Assembly (NCBI RefSeq): GCF_014641945.1
Contig: NZ_BMIJ01000001.1
Coordinates: forward strand, 389,130 to 453,129
DNA from: Marinobacterium zhoushanense
GTDB lineage: Bacteria; Pseudomonadota; Gammaproteobacteria; Pseudomonadales; Balneatricaceae
Reading direction: 5' to 3'
DNA length: 64,000 bases
Of this stretch, positions 51,070 through 60,945 are shown one piece after another. The notes under the pieces are model-generated. The model did not search any database, was not told the origin of the DNA, and saw nothing but the letters and a program-made list of their open reading frames with translations. Within the stretch, counting starts at the first letter, position 1, and the number at the start of each line of letters is the position of its first letter. The translations under genes and the position numbers were made by a program.

Positions 51070-52014
51070 TTACTCCGAACCATAGCTCGATGGGAGATTC
51101 ATTTCGCCCAACAACCAATCCCGAAACTCTCCGGCGATGGCTCGCTCCCTGTTCAACCCGGGGCTGACTACGTAATACGCCTGGGCGCATCGCATCGGAC
51201 GGTCAACCAGCACCTCCAACTTGCCGGCCTCCAACTCAGTAGACAGCAGTTCTTTTGAGCCCAATACCACCCCCTGCCCGGAGATGGCCGCCTCCAGTGC
51301 CAGCAGTCCATTACCAAACTGCAGCACCTTACAGGCGTTCAGCTCCTCCTGGCCCTGCTGTCGGAACCACTCTCGCCAGCCGCAAAGATCCTCAAAGCGA
51401 GCCAGGGTGCGATCACATAACAGGGTGTCAGAATTTAACGCCATGAATGCGGCTTCGGAACTCAGCCCCGGTTTGCACATCGGCACAAGATCAAGATGCA
51501 TCATGCGATGTAGTTCCAGATCCTCATAGTCGCCATAGCCCAGTCGAACCGACACATCGATCCCGGCTCGCTTGAGCTGCGATACACCAAATCCGCTGTC
51601 ACGACACGAGTCAACCGAGTGCAAGCTCGCCTGCAGCCGCACTTCGGCATCAGGGAACTGGGCATAAAAACGGTGCAGACGCGGTACGATCCATTTGGTG
51701 GCGAACAGCGGTTCGGCACAGACGGTGATCACTTTGCGCTCTTCACTGTACAGGCGAATTTTATCGACGGCGTTGGCCAGAACCTGGAAGCCTTCATGCA
51801 GCTCGGGCAGGGCCGCACGCGCGGCGGGGGTAAGGCTGACGCGGCGGTGATGTCGAACAAACAGCTCAACCCCCAGATACTCCTCAAGCGCTTTGACCTG
51901 GTGACTGATCGCTGCCGGGGTGACATTCAGCTCCTTCGCAGCCTTGGCGAAGCTTTTGGTGCGGGCGGCAACCTCGAAATACGAGAGCGCGATGAGAGGG
52001 GGGAGTCGTGACAT
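51070..52014 (-). CDS. LysR-family regulator, GcvA-like
   Basis: 314 aa. wHTH at the N terminus (PLIALSYFEVAARTKSFAKA, NVTPAAISHQVKALEEYLGV), with the conserved F-AA-LNVT-AAIS-Q pattern of the GcvA/TrpI branch, and an effector domain ending LLGEMNLPSSY. It is directly downstream of the acyl-CoA ligase gene on the same strand. Start ATG 52014 follows GGAGAG. Probably regulates the ligase and hydratase genes, by position only. Confidence 0.85.
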   Translation of the reverse strand: MSRLPPLIALSYFEVAARTKSFAKAAKELNVTPAAISHQVKALEEYLGVELFVRHHRRVSLTPAARAALPELHEGFQVLANAVDKIRLYSEERKVITVCAEPLFATKWIVPRLHRFYAQFPDAEVRLQASLHSVDSCRDSGFGVSQLKRAGIDVSVRLGYGDYEDLELHRMMHLDLVPMCKPGLSSEAAFMALNSDTLLCDRTLARFEDLCGWREWFRQQGQEELNACKVLQFGNGLLALEAAISGQGVVLGSKELLSTELEAGKLEVLVDRPMRCAQAYYVVSPGLNRERAIAGEFRDWLLGEMNLPSSYGSE

Positions 52015-52151
52015 AACAAGTACTCTCCAGAGCCACGTCACGCATGCAGACACGCGCGGGGGCTATCCTAAGACCTACCTCTTAGCAGCACATCGACTGA
52101 ATAGTTGGCTCTTCTTGCACAACTATCCAGCGATGCGCCTCCTGCACCGGT

Positions 52152-53792
52152 TCAGCTCGCTTGCGCTTGCGCTAGCTGCTGACGCAGGACGAACTTCTGG
52201 ATCTTTCCGGTTGAGGTTGTGGGGATACGCTCGAAGATGATTTTCTTCGGCGCCTTGAATCGGCTCATGTTTTGCCGACAGAACTCGATCAGCTCCTGCT
52301 CGGTCAGTTCACTGCCTATGCACAGCTGCACGAAGGCCGCCGGTACTTCGCCCCACTTCTCATCTGGAAGTGGCACCACCGCCGCCAGCTCGACATCGGG
52401 GTGGCGTTGAATGACATCCTCAACCTCCAGCGAGGAGATGTTCTCTCCACCCGAAATGATCACATCTTTCGAACGGTCAGAGATCTTGAGGTAGCCGTCC
52501 TCATGTACGACCGCCAGATCACCGGTATGGAACCAACCACCGGCAAACGCCTCTTCGGTAGCAGCCTCGTTACGCAGATACCCCTTCATGACGATGTTGC
52601 CCCGGAACATGATCTCGCCAACCGTCTTGCCATCGGCAGGCACCGGCTGCATCGTGTTCGGGTCAAGCACCACAACCTCTTCCTGAAGCGGGTAGGTCAC
52701 GCCCTGACGACCGTTGAGCCGAACCCTTTCCTCCAGGCTGCGATCCGCCCAGTCATCCTGCTTGACGCATACGGTGGCAGGGCCATAGGTTTCGGTCAGA
52801 CCATAGACATGGGTGAGTTCGATCCCGATTCGCTCCATCTTCGCCAGTACCGCCGCGGGCGGCGCGGCACCGGCAATCAGCCCGGAAACCTTGTGCTCGA
52901 TAGGCGAGGACTGGACCGAGGCGGCATCAGCGATCATCGAATGTACGATCGGTGCACCACAGTAGTGTGTGACGCCATGCTGCTTGATCAGCTGCAGAAT
53001 CAGCTCCGGGTCGACCTTGCGCAAACAGATGTTGGTGCCGCCAATCGCGGCCAGCGTCCAGGGGAAGCACCAACCGTTGCAGTGAAACATCGGCAAGGTC
53101 CACAGGTAGACCACATTGGAGGCGATACCCCAGGACAGGACGTTACTGACCGCATTCAGATAGGCGCCACGATGGTGGGTGACTACCCCCTTCGGATTGC
53201 CTGTCGTACCCGAGGTATAGCCCAATGCGATTGCATCCCACTCATCGAGCGGCAGTGTGCACTCTGCCAATTCCGATTGCTCGGCCAGCAATGCCTCGTA
53301 TTCGAGGTCACCGATAGAGGCTTCCAGGCCGCAGCTCGGATCGGCAACATTGATGACGATAGGCGCCGGGCTCTCAAGCATCGACAGTGCTTTCTCTACG
53401 ACACCTGCATACTCCGGATCCACCAGCAGCAACCGGGTCCGGCTATGACTGAGGATAAAGGCTACGGCCTCGGCATCCAGGCGGATATTGATTGAGTTCA
53501 GGACCGCCCCCGTCATCGGCACCCCGAAATGCGCCTCATACATTGCAGGCACATTGGGCAGCATGACGGAGACGGTATCGCCCCTGGAGATACCGTAGCC
53601 TTTCAATACCGAGGCTAGCTGACGGCAACGTCGATAGGTTTCAGCCCAGGTATAGGATATATCGCCATATATCAAAGCGGTGCTGTCAGCATAAACAGAT
53701 GCAGCCCGTTTGATAAAACTTAGCGGAGAGAGTGCCACGTAATTGGCTGGCGTCTTTTCGAGCGCCTGATTATAAGAACATAACCCGTTCAT
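52152..53792 (-). CDS. Acyl-CoA ligase, DmdB-like (3-methylmercaptopropionate-CoA ligase or medium-chain acid)
   Basis: 546 aa ANL ligase. Opening NYVALSPLSFIKRAASVYAD and FGVPMTGAVLNSINIRLDA are typical of the DmdB/AlkK branch. Adenylation motif YTSGTTGNPKGVVTHHRGA, YGLTETYGPATVC, WFHTGDLAVVHEDGYLKISD and the C-terminal catalytic lysine in STGKIQKF are intact. DmdB activates methylmercaptopropionate after DMSP demethylation. The hydratase directly upstream and the DmdA-like gene at 63 kb support that reading, but the branch also includes medium-chain ligases. Confidence 0.72.
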   Translation of the reverse strand: MNGLCSYNQALEKTPANYVALSPLSFIKRAASVYADSTALIYGDISYTWAETYRRCRQLASVLKGYGISRGDTVSVMLPNVPAMYEAHFGVPMTGAVLNSINIRLDAEAVAFILSHSRTRLLLVDPEYAGVVEKALSMLESPAPIVINVADPSCGLEASIGDLEYEALLAEQSELAECTLPLDEWDAIALGYTSGTTGNPKGVVTHHRGAYLNAVSNVLSWGIASNVVYLWTLPMFHCNGWCFPWTLAAIGGTNICLRKVDPELILQLIKQHGVTHYCGAPIVHSMIADAASVQSSPIEHKVSGLIAGAAPPAAVLAKMERIGIELTHVYGLTETYGPATVCVKQDDWADRSLEERVRLNGRQGVTYPLQEEVVVLDPNTMQPVPADGKTVGEIMFRGNIVMKGYLRNEAATEEAFAGGWFHTGDLAVVHEDGYLKISDRSKDVIISGGENISSLEVEDVIQRHPDVELAAVVPLPDEKWGEVPAAFVQLCIGSELTEQELIEFCRQNMSRFKAPKKIIFERIPTTSTGKIQKFVLRQQLAQAQAS

Positions 53793-53906
53793 AATATTTG
53801 TACTCTTATTTTTAAACGAAAAAGTAGACCAGGATTAAATCAGGCTAGACCTCTATTACCCGCCAGCGGACAGAACAGGTTTTCGCCAGCGAACGTTGTG
53901 CAGCTG

Positions 53907-54707
53907 TTACCGAGTCGGCTGCTCCCAGGTCGGCTTACGCTTCTCCAGGAATGCATCAATGCCTTCCCCTGCATCGGGGCTCATCATGTTCTCAGCCATC
54001 ACATTGCCTGCAAATTCATAGGCTTCAGACAAGGACATCTGCCGTTGAGGGTTGAACATGGACTTGCCATAGCGAACGGCAGAGGGACTCTTGCTCAGGA
54101 TCTTCTCCACTTTCGCGGCAACTGCGTCGTCCAGCTCCTCGTCGGCCACGACGCTGCTGATCAGCCCCCAGTCCAATGCCGTTTCAGCATCGATGACATC
54201 ACCGGTCACCAGCATATCGAAGGCGCGTTTGGCCGAGATGCTTCTTGAAAGTGCAACAGCGGGCGTTGAACAGAACAATCCAACGTTTATGCCCGGTACC
54301 GCGAAGCGCGCCGATCTGGCGGCGATAACCAGATCACAGCTGGCGACCAGCTGACAGCCCGCTGCCGCCGCTATACCACTAACTTTTGCGATCACCGGAA
54401 CCGGCAGCGCTACGATACTCTGCATCATTTTGCCGCAGCGCTTGAACAATGCTTGGTAGTATTCCCGCTCCGGATGCGAGCGCATCTCCTGCAGATCGTG
54501 GCCTGCACAGAACCCGCGACCTTCAGCGCTGATCACCACACAGCGAACACTGGGGTCCGCGGCGATATCGTCCAGTTCGGTTTGCAAGGCGATCAACATC
54601 GCTTCAGACAGCGTATTCAATTTGTCCGGCCGGTTCAGGGAAAGAAAGACCGCACCATTACTATCGGTTCTAAGCAGAATGTCTTCATTTGATGAATTGA
54701 TACGCAT
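53907..54707 (-). CDS. Enoyl-CoA hydratase-family protein, DmdD-like
   Basis: 266 aa crotonase fold. Oxyanion-hole motifs GRGFCAGHDLQEM (about 63-75) and IAAAAGCQLVASCDLVIAAR (about 110-130) present. The second carries C-Q-L where many hydratases have a Glu (usual GGG-E-L/GCGxE), so one of the two catalytic acids may be absent and the reaction may be hydrolase-like or differ. In the DMSP route DmdD hydrates methylthioacryloyl-CoA; whether this protein does is unknown. 114 bp upstream of the ligase gene. Confidence 0.75.
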   Translation of the reverse strand: MRINSSNEDILLRTDSNGAVFLSLNRPDKLNTLSEAMLIALQTELDDIAADPSVRCVVISAEGRGFCAGHDLQEMRSHPEREYYQALFKRCGKMMQSIVALPVPVIAKVSGIAAAAGCQLVASCDLVIAARSARFAVPGINVGLFCSTPAVALSRSISAKRAFDMLVTGDVIDAETALDWGLISSVVADEELDDAVAAKVEKILSKSPSAVRYGKSMFNPQRQMSLSEAYEFAGNVMAENMMSPDAGEGIDAFLEKRKPTWEQPTR

Positions 54708-54732
54708 GCTTTCTCTCCTCTAAATATCAAGT

Positions 54733-55182
54733 TTACGAATGATTGATTTCGACACTGGCCGTTACTGAGTTCCTGATAAAGCAGTTTTTGTGTGCTCTTT
54801 CATGGATTTTTTTAATCGTTTCCTGGTCAGGAGACTTATCACCAACAAAAACGATTTTCGGTGTCAAAACTATACGTGTAACTTCCATTCCACCTTTTGA
54901 GCTTTTTTCCAGAAATCCCTGTGGATTATCCTGATAGGACTCAACCTTTAGCCCCTGAAACTCTGCAATCGCCAGGAAAAACAGCATATGGCAACTGGAT
55001 ACCGCACTAACAAGCATCTGCTCTGGATCTGCGCAATCAGGATCGCCCTTGAAATCGACGGACGCCGAAACATCAAGCTTCTGATTGCCGTTCAACGTTA
55101 CAACGTGATTGCGAGAGTAAGTCTTTTCATCTGTGTCATGCGGTCTCTGGTACCAGCATATTTCTGCTTCATGTATAGACAT
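54733..55182 (-). CDS. OsmC/Ohr-family thiol peroxidase-like protein
   Basis: 149 aa, the length of OsmC/Ohr. Catalytic cysteines are in SAVSSCHMLFF (about residue 64) and KNCFIRNSVTAS (about residue 132). Reduces organic hydroperoxides in the known relatives. It is 25 bp upstream of the hydratase gene in the same direction. It could protect against reactive thiols or peroxides formed with methanethiol, if the DMSP reading is right. Confidence 0.85.
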   Translation of the reverse strand: MSIHEAEICWYQRPHDTDEKTYSRNHVVTLNGNQKLDVSASVDFKGDPDCADPEQMLVSAVSSCHMLFFLAIAEFQGLKVESYQDNPQGFLEKSSKGGMEVTRIVLTPKIVFVGDKSPDQETIKKIHERAHKNCFIRNSVTASVEINHS

Positions 55183-55723
55183 CTGACAAAACCTTCTTAT
55201 TCGTTTACCTGAGCAACTCCATACATGATATGAAGAACCTACCGAAGGCGGGGGCTAAATGTAGTCAAAAACATCTGTTATAGGACTATTTTTTCTTAAT
55301 CCTTAGACCATTCAGACTAGGCATATCCCAGCTAAACCAGGCCGCGCTCACCCAAACTCTCTGGAGGCCTTATTCTGCCTGGCCTTGCGCCAGGACAATA
55401 CCAGCCAGGACAGAGCCTCTGTGGACTCCCTCATCTCATCTGTTGCCCATGCCTGGATACGAATGACACAACAAAAACTTCCTTTGGGTTACGAATCCTA
55501 ATCAATGCACTTAGAAAGGATCGTTTTACTCCCTAACCCCATCAAGGTAACGTGAAGCCCAGATCGACGTAATGAACCTTTTTAACAAAGTGCCTATACG
55601 TTCGTTTACTAACTTTTAAAAAGTATATTTGAATTTCAATTCAAGGCCTTTAGACGTAAAAAGTAAGCGACTTAATGCCTGTATCTCCTCCCAGCTGATA
55701 TAAAACAACGGAGAAAGCCAAAG
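55183..55723. other. 541-bp divergent intergenic region
   Basis: No gene seen. It contains pairable strings GGAGGC (55363-55368) with GCCTCT (55415-55420) enclosing CCTGGC/GCCAGG, and the inverted repeat TTGAATT-TC-AATTCAA at 55629-55644, about 80 bp before the next start. Low-G+C tracts fit two divergent promoters. Confidence 0.5.
55629..55644. promoter_or_regulatory. 16-bp inverted repeat upstream of the disulfide reductase gene
   Basis: TTGAATT and AATTCAA, perfect 7-bp arms around TC. Operator candidate for an unidentified regulator, perhaps the LysR or Lrp protein. Confidence 0.35.
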
Positions 55724-57100
55724 ATGAAAATCATCGACGTCGAGTATGCAATTATTGGCGCTGGGACAGCCGGATTAGGCGCTTACTCTAAGATCAGTCG
55801 CAAAACGGACAGCCTGGTCATGATCCAGGATGGCCCCTACGGCACAACCTGCGCGCGAGTCGGGTGCATGCCCAGTAAGCTGCTGATTACCGCCGCCGAT
55901 CATGCGCACGATATCGAAACCAGCGAGTTTTTCGGTATCGAAAGCACCGGGACAGTCAATGGCAGCAAAGTGCTGGAACGCATGCGCCGGGAGCGGGACC
56001 ATCGCTTTGTTGCGCGTAACCTCCAGTATGTCGAGAAAATCCCCGCCCACCATAAGATCGAGGGGCGCGCTCGCTTTATCGCGCCAGGCCACCTGGTTGT
56101 TGGCGAAGAGATCGAAGTCAAGGCGAAGAAAATCATTCTTGCCTGTGGCTCAAGGCCGGAAGTCAATGACGTGTTCCAGCCTGTCATGTCGCGCGTGCTT
56201 ACCAGCGATACGATATTCGAAATAACCGACCTGCCGCGCTCCGTTGCTGTCATTGGCCTGGGGGTCATTGCGCTGGAGCTGGGCCAGGCACTGCATCGGC
56301 TGGGTGTTGAAACCACGCTGTATGGCCGCTCCGGAAGAATCGGCGGCCTCACCCATCCAGATATGCAGCAGGAGACGCTTGAGGTCCTCAGCAAGGAACT
56401 GGAGATATATCCCAGCGGCACCGTGGAGAGAACCTGGGAGGATGAAGGCGCATGGATCCAGTACCGGCAGTCAAATGACGAGACGGTAACCAAGGTATTC
56501 GACCGTGTGCTGGTAGCAACCGGCAGAGTGTCCAATGTCGATCGTCTGAATCTTGAGGCCGCCGGCGTCGAGTCCGATCAGCACGGCAATCTGTCTTTCG
56601 ATCCCGATACCCTGCGCTACCCCGGCCACCCCATTTTCATCGCCGGCGATGCAACCGACGTGCTACCGGTATGGCATGAAGCTTTCGATGAAGGCCGCAT
56701 CGCAGCTGACAATGCCATGAACTACCCGAATACGGTGGACGCCAAACGCCGCACGCCGCTGATGATCTACTTTACCGACCCGCAGATGGCGATTGTTGGC
56801 AAAACCTACCAGGAGCTGCAAAACCAGGAGATTATCGTTGGTGAGCTGCCATTCTCCAGCCCTCGACATATCGTGTGGAACAAGGTTGATGGCCGCATTC
56901 AGGTGTACCTGGAGGCACAAACAGGCAAGATCCTGGGAGCAGAACTGCTTGGCTATCAGGCCGAACACCTGGCCCACATTCTGGCACTGGCCATCACCCA
57001 CCAGATGACCGCCGAGCAGGTGCTGGAGATGCCGATATACCATCCGAGTGCCGAGGAGCTGCTGCGCGATGTGTTGGAAAACGCTCAGCGAAAAAGATAA
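55724..57100 (+). CDS. Class I pyridine-nucleotide disulfide oxidoreductase, dihydrolipoamide-dehydrogenase-like
   Basis: 458 aa. FAD motif YAIIGAGTAGLGAYSKI at about 8-24, the redox CX4C in TTCARVGCMPSKLL (about 43-48), NAD motif VAVIGLGVIALELGQALHRL, the FAD motif IFIAGDATDVLPV and a C-terminal PIYHPSAEELLRDVL with the active-site His. The usual GGTCLNVGC string is changed to GTTCARVGC. It resembles the stand-alone LPD-3 type rather than the E3 of a 2-oxo-acid dehydrogenase operon. Thiol or disulfide partner unknown. Confidence 0.85.
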   Translation: MKIIDVEYAIIGAGTAGLGAYSKISRKTDSLVMIQDGPYGTTCARVGCMPSKLLITAADHAHDIETSEFFGIESTGTVNGSKVLERMRRERDHRFVARNLQYVEKIPAHHKIEGRARFIAPGHLVVGEEIEVKAKKIILACGSRPEVNDVFQPVMSRVLTSDTIFEITDLPRSVAVIGLGVIALELGQALHRLGVETTLYGRSGRIGGLTHPDMQQETLEVLSKELEIYPSGTVERTWEDEGAWIQYRQSNDETVTKVFDRVLVATGRVSNVDRLNLEAAGVESDQHGNLSFDPDTLRYPGHPIFIAGDATDVLPVWHEAFDEGRIAADNAMNYPNTVDAKRRTPLMIYFTDPQMAIVGKTYQELQNQEIIVGELPFSSPRHIVWNKVDGRIQVYLEAQTGKILGAELLGYQAEHLAHILALAITHQMTAEQVLEMPIYHPSAEELLRDVLENAQRKR

Positions 57101-57334
57101 CCCACCCACTGGGGTGGCAACGATGCGACCTTTGGCAAGCCGGTTAAATTTAGCTGCACCCAACCGAACGTTTGGACAACCCTGTCCCTGAAACTCGGTG
57201 TGTGCGGTAAACGATGGCACTTCGCCGCCGAGGTACCCTCCGAAGCGGCATTTTTTAACTTTTTCAGAAGAGTTTGAATTCTTAATTCACGGACATGTCC
57301 ACAGGCTCGTTCGCAAACTCTTCCTATAGACTCT

Positions 57335-57886
57335 TTGGTGAAGCCCTTGAAAGAGATGTTTACCTCCATTATTCGTACCATTGGCGAGAATCCTGATCGC
57401 GAAGGTCTGGTCGATACCCCGGCACGTGCAGCGAAGGCGTTGGAGTATCTGACCAGCGGCTACCGGACAAGTCTGGAAGAGGTTGTCAACGGTGCTCTGT
57501 TCGAGTCCGACAACAGCGAAATGGTGATCGTTAAAAATATCGAGCTCTATTCATTGTGCGAACACCACCTGCTGCCCTTTATTGGTAAGTGCCATGTCGC
57601 CTACATCCCGTCCGGAAAGGTGATCGGACTGTCCAAGATAGCGCGTATTGTTGACCTCTTTGCTCGCCGCCTGCAGATTCAGGAGAACCTCACCAAACAG
57701 ATTGCGGACTGCATAATGGAGGTTACCGGCGCGGCCGGCGTCGGCGTCGTGGTCGAAGCACAACACATGTGCATGATGATGCGAGGTGTGGAAAAACAGA
57801 ATGGCTTGATGACGACGTCGATGATGCTGGGGCAATTCCGCAAAAGCGGCGCCACACGCGCCGAATTCCTCTCTCTTATCAACTGA
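57335..57886 (+). CDS. folE: GTP cyclohydrolase I
   Basis: 183 aa, matches Pseudomonas FolE closely by recall: [40 protein letters not shown], zinc ligands in LCEHHLLPF and [16 protein letters not shown]. Makes 7,8-dihydroneopterin triphosphate for folate synthesis. The start is uncertain: TTG 57335, GTG 57338 and ATG 57356 are all in frame and none has a good ribosome site; the first gives a length like relatives. A likely extra copy near folate-dependent C1 genes. Confidence 0.92.
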   Translation: MVKPLKEMFTSIIRTIGENPDREGLVDTPARAAKALEYLTSGYRTSLEEVVNGALFESDNSEMVIVKNIELYSLCEHHLLPFIGKCHVAYIPSGKVIGLSKIARIVDLFARRLQIQENLTKQIADCIMEVTGAAGVGVVVEAQHMCMMMRGVEKQNGLMTTSMMLGQFRKSGATRAEFLSLIN

Positions 57887-57924
57887 TTTGCCACTATCAC
57901 CTGGCGATAACCATGCGCACTCCC

Positions 57925-57958
57925 GAGCCGATATAGCATTCAAGCGCTCTATCGGCTC
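57925..57958 (+). terminator. Hairpin after folE
   Basis: GAGCCGATA and TATCGGCTC, 9-bp perfect stem with a 16-base loop; no U-run follows, so termination is uncertain. Confidence 0.4.
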
Positions 57959-58137
57959 ATTAGTCTTTGCTTCAGAAGCTCACCTCCAAAAATAATTCAC
58001 AGCGTGATTATTCAGCACTAACGGTGCTAATCAACCTGCTTAGAAAACGTCGTTTTACAGTAAACGCCACTCTTTCTACGATCAGTTGTCGGATTTATTT
58101 CGGCACTGTGAGAATAAAAACAAACAGGATTTATATA

Positions 58138-59748
58138 ATGAACCAAACCGCTCAACGCACCATATTGCCAACCGAACGCAATATGGGCCTCGACGAAGAA
58201 ACGGGATACTACGATACGGACTATACCGTAGGGCAGGATAACGTTCAGGTTATGGGTATGGACATTCATAACCCTGTTTTTGGCGTAAGCGCCGGTCTGA
58301 TTCTGCTTTTCATTATCGGAACGCTGCTGTTTCCCGCCGAAGCTAAGGTTGCCCTGACAGGCGCGCGCAGCTGGTCGATCGAAAACTTTGACTGGCTGTT
58401 CATGATTGGCGCTAACGCCTTCGTTATTTTCTGCCTGGCCATGATTGCGCTACCGATCGGCCGGATCCGCCTCGGCGGTACTTCCGCTCGTCCTGAGTTC
58501 TCCACAGTATCCTGGTTCTCGATGCTGTTTGCCGCTGGTATGGGTATTGGCCTGATGTTCTGGAGTGTTGCCGAACCGGTTGCCTATTACACCGATTGGT
58601 ACGGCACGCCGCTGAATGCGGCAGCCAAGACGCCAGAGGGTGCTTCAATGGCGCTAGGTGCCACCATGTTCCACTGGGGTCTACACCCCTGGGCGATCTA
58701 CGGTGTCGTCGCGCTGGCGCTGGCGTTCTTCGCCTATAACAAGGGTCTGCCGATGACACTGCGCTCGGCCTTCTACCCGCTGCTGGGGGAGCGCTGCTGG
58801 GGACCAATCGGGCACCTTATCGACATTCTGGCGGTACTGGCAACTATCTTCGGTCTGGCAACCTCTCTGGGACTTGGCGCGCAACAGGCGGCCGGAGGCC
58901 TGAACTACCTATTTGGCATTGAAAACAATATCACCACTCAAATCGTGGTTATCGCCGGTGTGACCAGCGTGGCACTGCTTTCCGTAGCACGTGGTCTCAA
59001 TGGTGGCGTCAAGCTACTCAGCAACATCAACATGATCATCGCTGCCGGACTGGTCGCGCTGGTTATCGTGCTCGGCCCGACGCTGGACATTGTCCGTTCA
59101 ATGGGCTCCATCCTGGGTAGCTATGCCGAAAACATCGTGCCGCTGAGTAACTGGGTCGGTCGTGAAGACGGCACCTGGTACCATGGCTGGACTGTATTCT
59201 ACTGGGCCTGGTGGGTGTCCTGGTCGCCGTTCGTCGGCATGTTTATCGCCCGCGTTTCCAGAGGCCGTACCGTGCGCGAATTCATGACTGCCGTGCTGCT
59301 GGTTCCAACCCTGGTGACCCTGGTCTGGATGGGCGTGTTCGGCGGTACTGCGCTGGAGCAGGCTCAGGCTGGTGTCGGCGCTCTGGCGGGCGGCATCAGC
59401 GATGTTTCACTGGCTATGTTCCAGATGTTCGAGAACCTGCCGCTGACTATGCTGATGTCCTTCGTTGCCGTCATGCTGGTACTGGTGTTCTTCATTACCT
59501 CGGCGGACTCCGGCTCACTGGTCATCGACAGCATCACCTCCGGCGGCAAAACCGACGCCCCCATGCTGCAGCGCCTGTTCTGGGCGACTCTGGTGGGTAT
59601 TATCGCGGCCGTGCTGCTGGTCGGTGGCGGCACCGAGGCGTTAACAGCACTGCAAGCCGGTGCGATCACGACCGGGCTGCCATTTACTCTGGTGCTAACA
59701 CTGATGTGTTTGAGCCTTTATAAAGGTCTCAAAACGGAAATACGTTAG
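58138..59748 (+). CDS. BCCT-family betaine/DMSP-type transporter
   Basis: 536 aa, twelve transmembrane helices. Family motifs: GMGIGLMFWSVAEP at about 132-145 and the helix 8 signature FYWAWWVSWSPFVGMFIARV with VSRGRTVREF. Na+- or H+-coupled uptake of quaternary amines or sulfonium compounds (betaine, carnitine, choline, DMSP). Start ATG 58138 has AGGA upstream, giving a cytoplasmic N terminus of about 50 residues. The downstream Lrp gene and the folate/DmdA-like genes suggest a methylated osmolyte as substrate. Confidence 0.9.
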   Translation: MNQTAQRTILPTERNMGLDEETGYYDTDYTVGQDNVQVMGMDIHNPVFGVSAGLILLFIIGTLLFPAEAKVALTGARSWSIENFDWLFMIGANAFVIFCLAMIALPIGRIRLGGTSARPEFSTVSWFSMLFAAGMGIGLMFWSVAEPVAYYTDWYGTPLNAAAKTPEGASMALGATMFHWGLHPWAIYGVVALALAFFAYNKGLPMTLRSAFYPLLGERCWGPIGHLIDILAVLATIFGLATSLGLGAQQAAGGLNYLFGIENNITTQIVVIAGVTSVALLSVARGLNGGVKLLSNINMIIAAGLVALVIVLGPTLDIVRSMGSILGSYAENIVPLSNWVGREDGTWYHGWTVFYWAWWVSWSPFVGMFIARVSRGRTVREFMTAVLLVPTLVTLVWMGVFGGTALEQAQAGVGALAGGISDVSLAMFQMFENLPLTMLMSFVAVMLVLVFFITSADSGSLVIDSITSGGKTDAPMLQRLFWATLVGIIAAVLLVGGGTEALTALQAGAITTGLPFTLVLTLMCLSLYKGLKTEIR

Positions 59749-59759
59749 TGCGTCTTTAG

Positions 59760-59788
59760 AAAAAAGCCGGCTTTGTGCCGGCTTTTTT
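59760..59788. terminator. Intrinsic terminator after the BCCT gene
   Basis: AAAAAGCCGGC and GCCGGCTTTTTT with a TTTGT loop; also works for the convergent lrp gene. Confidence 0.9.
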
Positions 59789-59851
59789 AATGGCGTCGAT
59801 CCGAAATACTTATCGCTTCGGCTTGAACCAAACAGCGATAGGACGTAATAC

Positions 59852-60352
59852 TTATTCGCTCGTACGATTCTTAATTTCCATCAGCTTCGACAAACTAAGC
59901 GAGGTTGATTTAACATCCTTGGTTACCATATAAATATAATAGCGATCGATTCCGATATCTTCGTCAAGTAACTGCTCTATTAACGCCTGAAAATTGAACA
60001 GGCTGGTTGTTATGACCTTGAGCACATAGTCACAACCACCACCAGTCGCGCAGCATTCAACTATTTCGTCAATGCTCTGAATACGTTTTTCGAACCGATC
60101 AAAATCTGACTTTTTATGCGCCTTTAGTGAAACAGTTACAAAAACCTTGGTTATGTCGATAATTTTATCAACAGCGACCTGTCCTCTATAACCCGTTATA
60201 AGACCCGCATTTTTGAGTTTGGTAAGTCGTAGCCAGCAGGGTGTTGGCGAAAGATTAACCAATTCAGCAAGCTGATTCTTACTTATTTGTCCATGCTGCT
60301 GAACAGCACTCAAAATTCGGACATCCATAGCATCTAGCGCGACTTTTTTCAT
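59852..60352 (-). CDS. Lrp/AsnC-family regulator
   Basis: 166 aa. N-terminal HTH at about 8-55 (DVRILSAVQQHGQISKNQLA, NLSPTPCWLRLTKLKNAGLI) and a RAM ligand domain (about 70-155, CATGGGCDYVLKVIT). Members respond to amino acids or similar small molecules. It is convergent to the BCCT gene; an effector from the betaine/DMSP/glycine area is possible. ATG 60352 follows an A-rich leader. Confidence 0.87.
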   Translation of the reverse strand: MKKVALDAMDVRILSAVQQHGQISKNQLAELVNLSPTPCWLRLTKLKNAGLITGYRGQVAVDKIIDITKVFVTVSLKAHKKSDFDRFEKRIQSIDEIVECCATGGGCDYVLKVITTSLFNFQALIEQLLDEDIGIDRYYIYMVTKDVKSTSLSLSKLMEIKNRTSE

Positions 60353-60945
60353 ATTTTTAACGCTACAAATAGCATCCTATAGGCAGGAGTTTAGTTGCCC
60401 AGATGAAGATCTTCAATTTTCAAACGGCTAACGCAAACGGGTGAACTGCAGCCATGGTGAGTTTGTTAGTAACAGAAGGCCAGCATCTTGCCTAATCTCC
60501 AAGTACAACCCGCCTGTTTTGTAGGTTTAGCACCAACCAAGCGTTCGCACGAGCGGCGATAAGCGAGTATAGCGTCAGAGGAAGCGGCCGAACAGAAAAA
60601 TGGTCGTCGGCGTCGCCTGTTATGTCGATTCGTAATTATACCCACCAGCGCTTGAGTTATCGGCCATTCCGCTGCAATGCTGAGGGGTAGCTATCCACAC
60701 GACATGGCGCCCTGGGGCTCAGTATCGTCCAGATCCAGGCATCTGTGGAGGTAAGGGCGGGCGGATAGCCAGCCAGTGTGGGACGGGAGCGTTAGGCTGC
60801 AGCCTAATTAAGCCTCCTGCAATCCCGGGGCGATCATCGGTCCAGCCAGGATGGTCCTGACCTGAGGTTATTTCACACTACAGGATGATAGGCAGGACTC
60901 TAATGATCGGGTTTAGAGTGCCTGCATATCTCGTTTATCCATCAA
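60353..60945. other. 593-bp gene-free region between lrp and folD
   Basis: No reading frame with protein-like composition. The only structure seen is the perfect palindrome TTAGGCTGCAGCCTAA (60792-60807) inside a longer GGAG/CTCC pairing. It could hold the lrp promoter (left end). The centre looks like degraded sequence without identifiable origin. Confidence 0.45.

Noticed and set aside
60792..60807. 16-bp palindrome TTAGGCTGCAGCCTAA as an operator or attachment site
   Set aside because: Isolated, about 440 bp from the lrp start, no second copy seen and no gene it would obviously serve.
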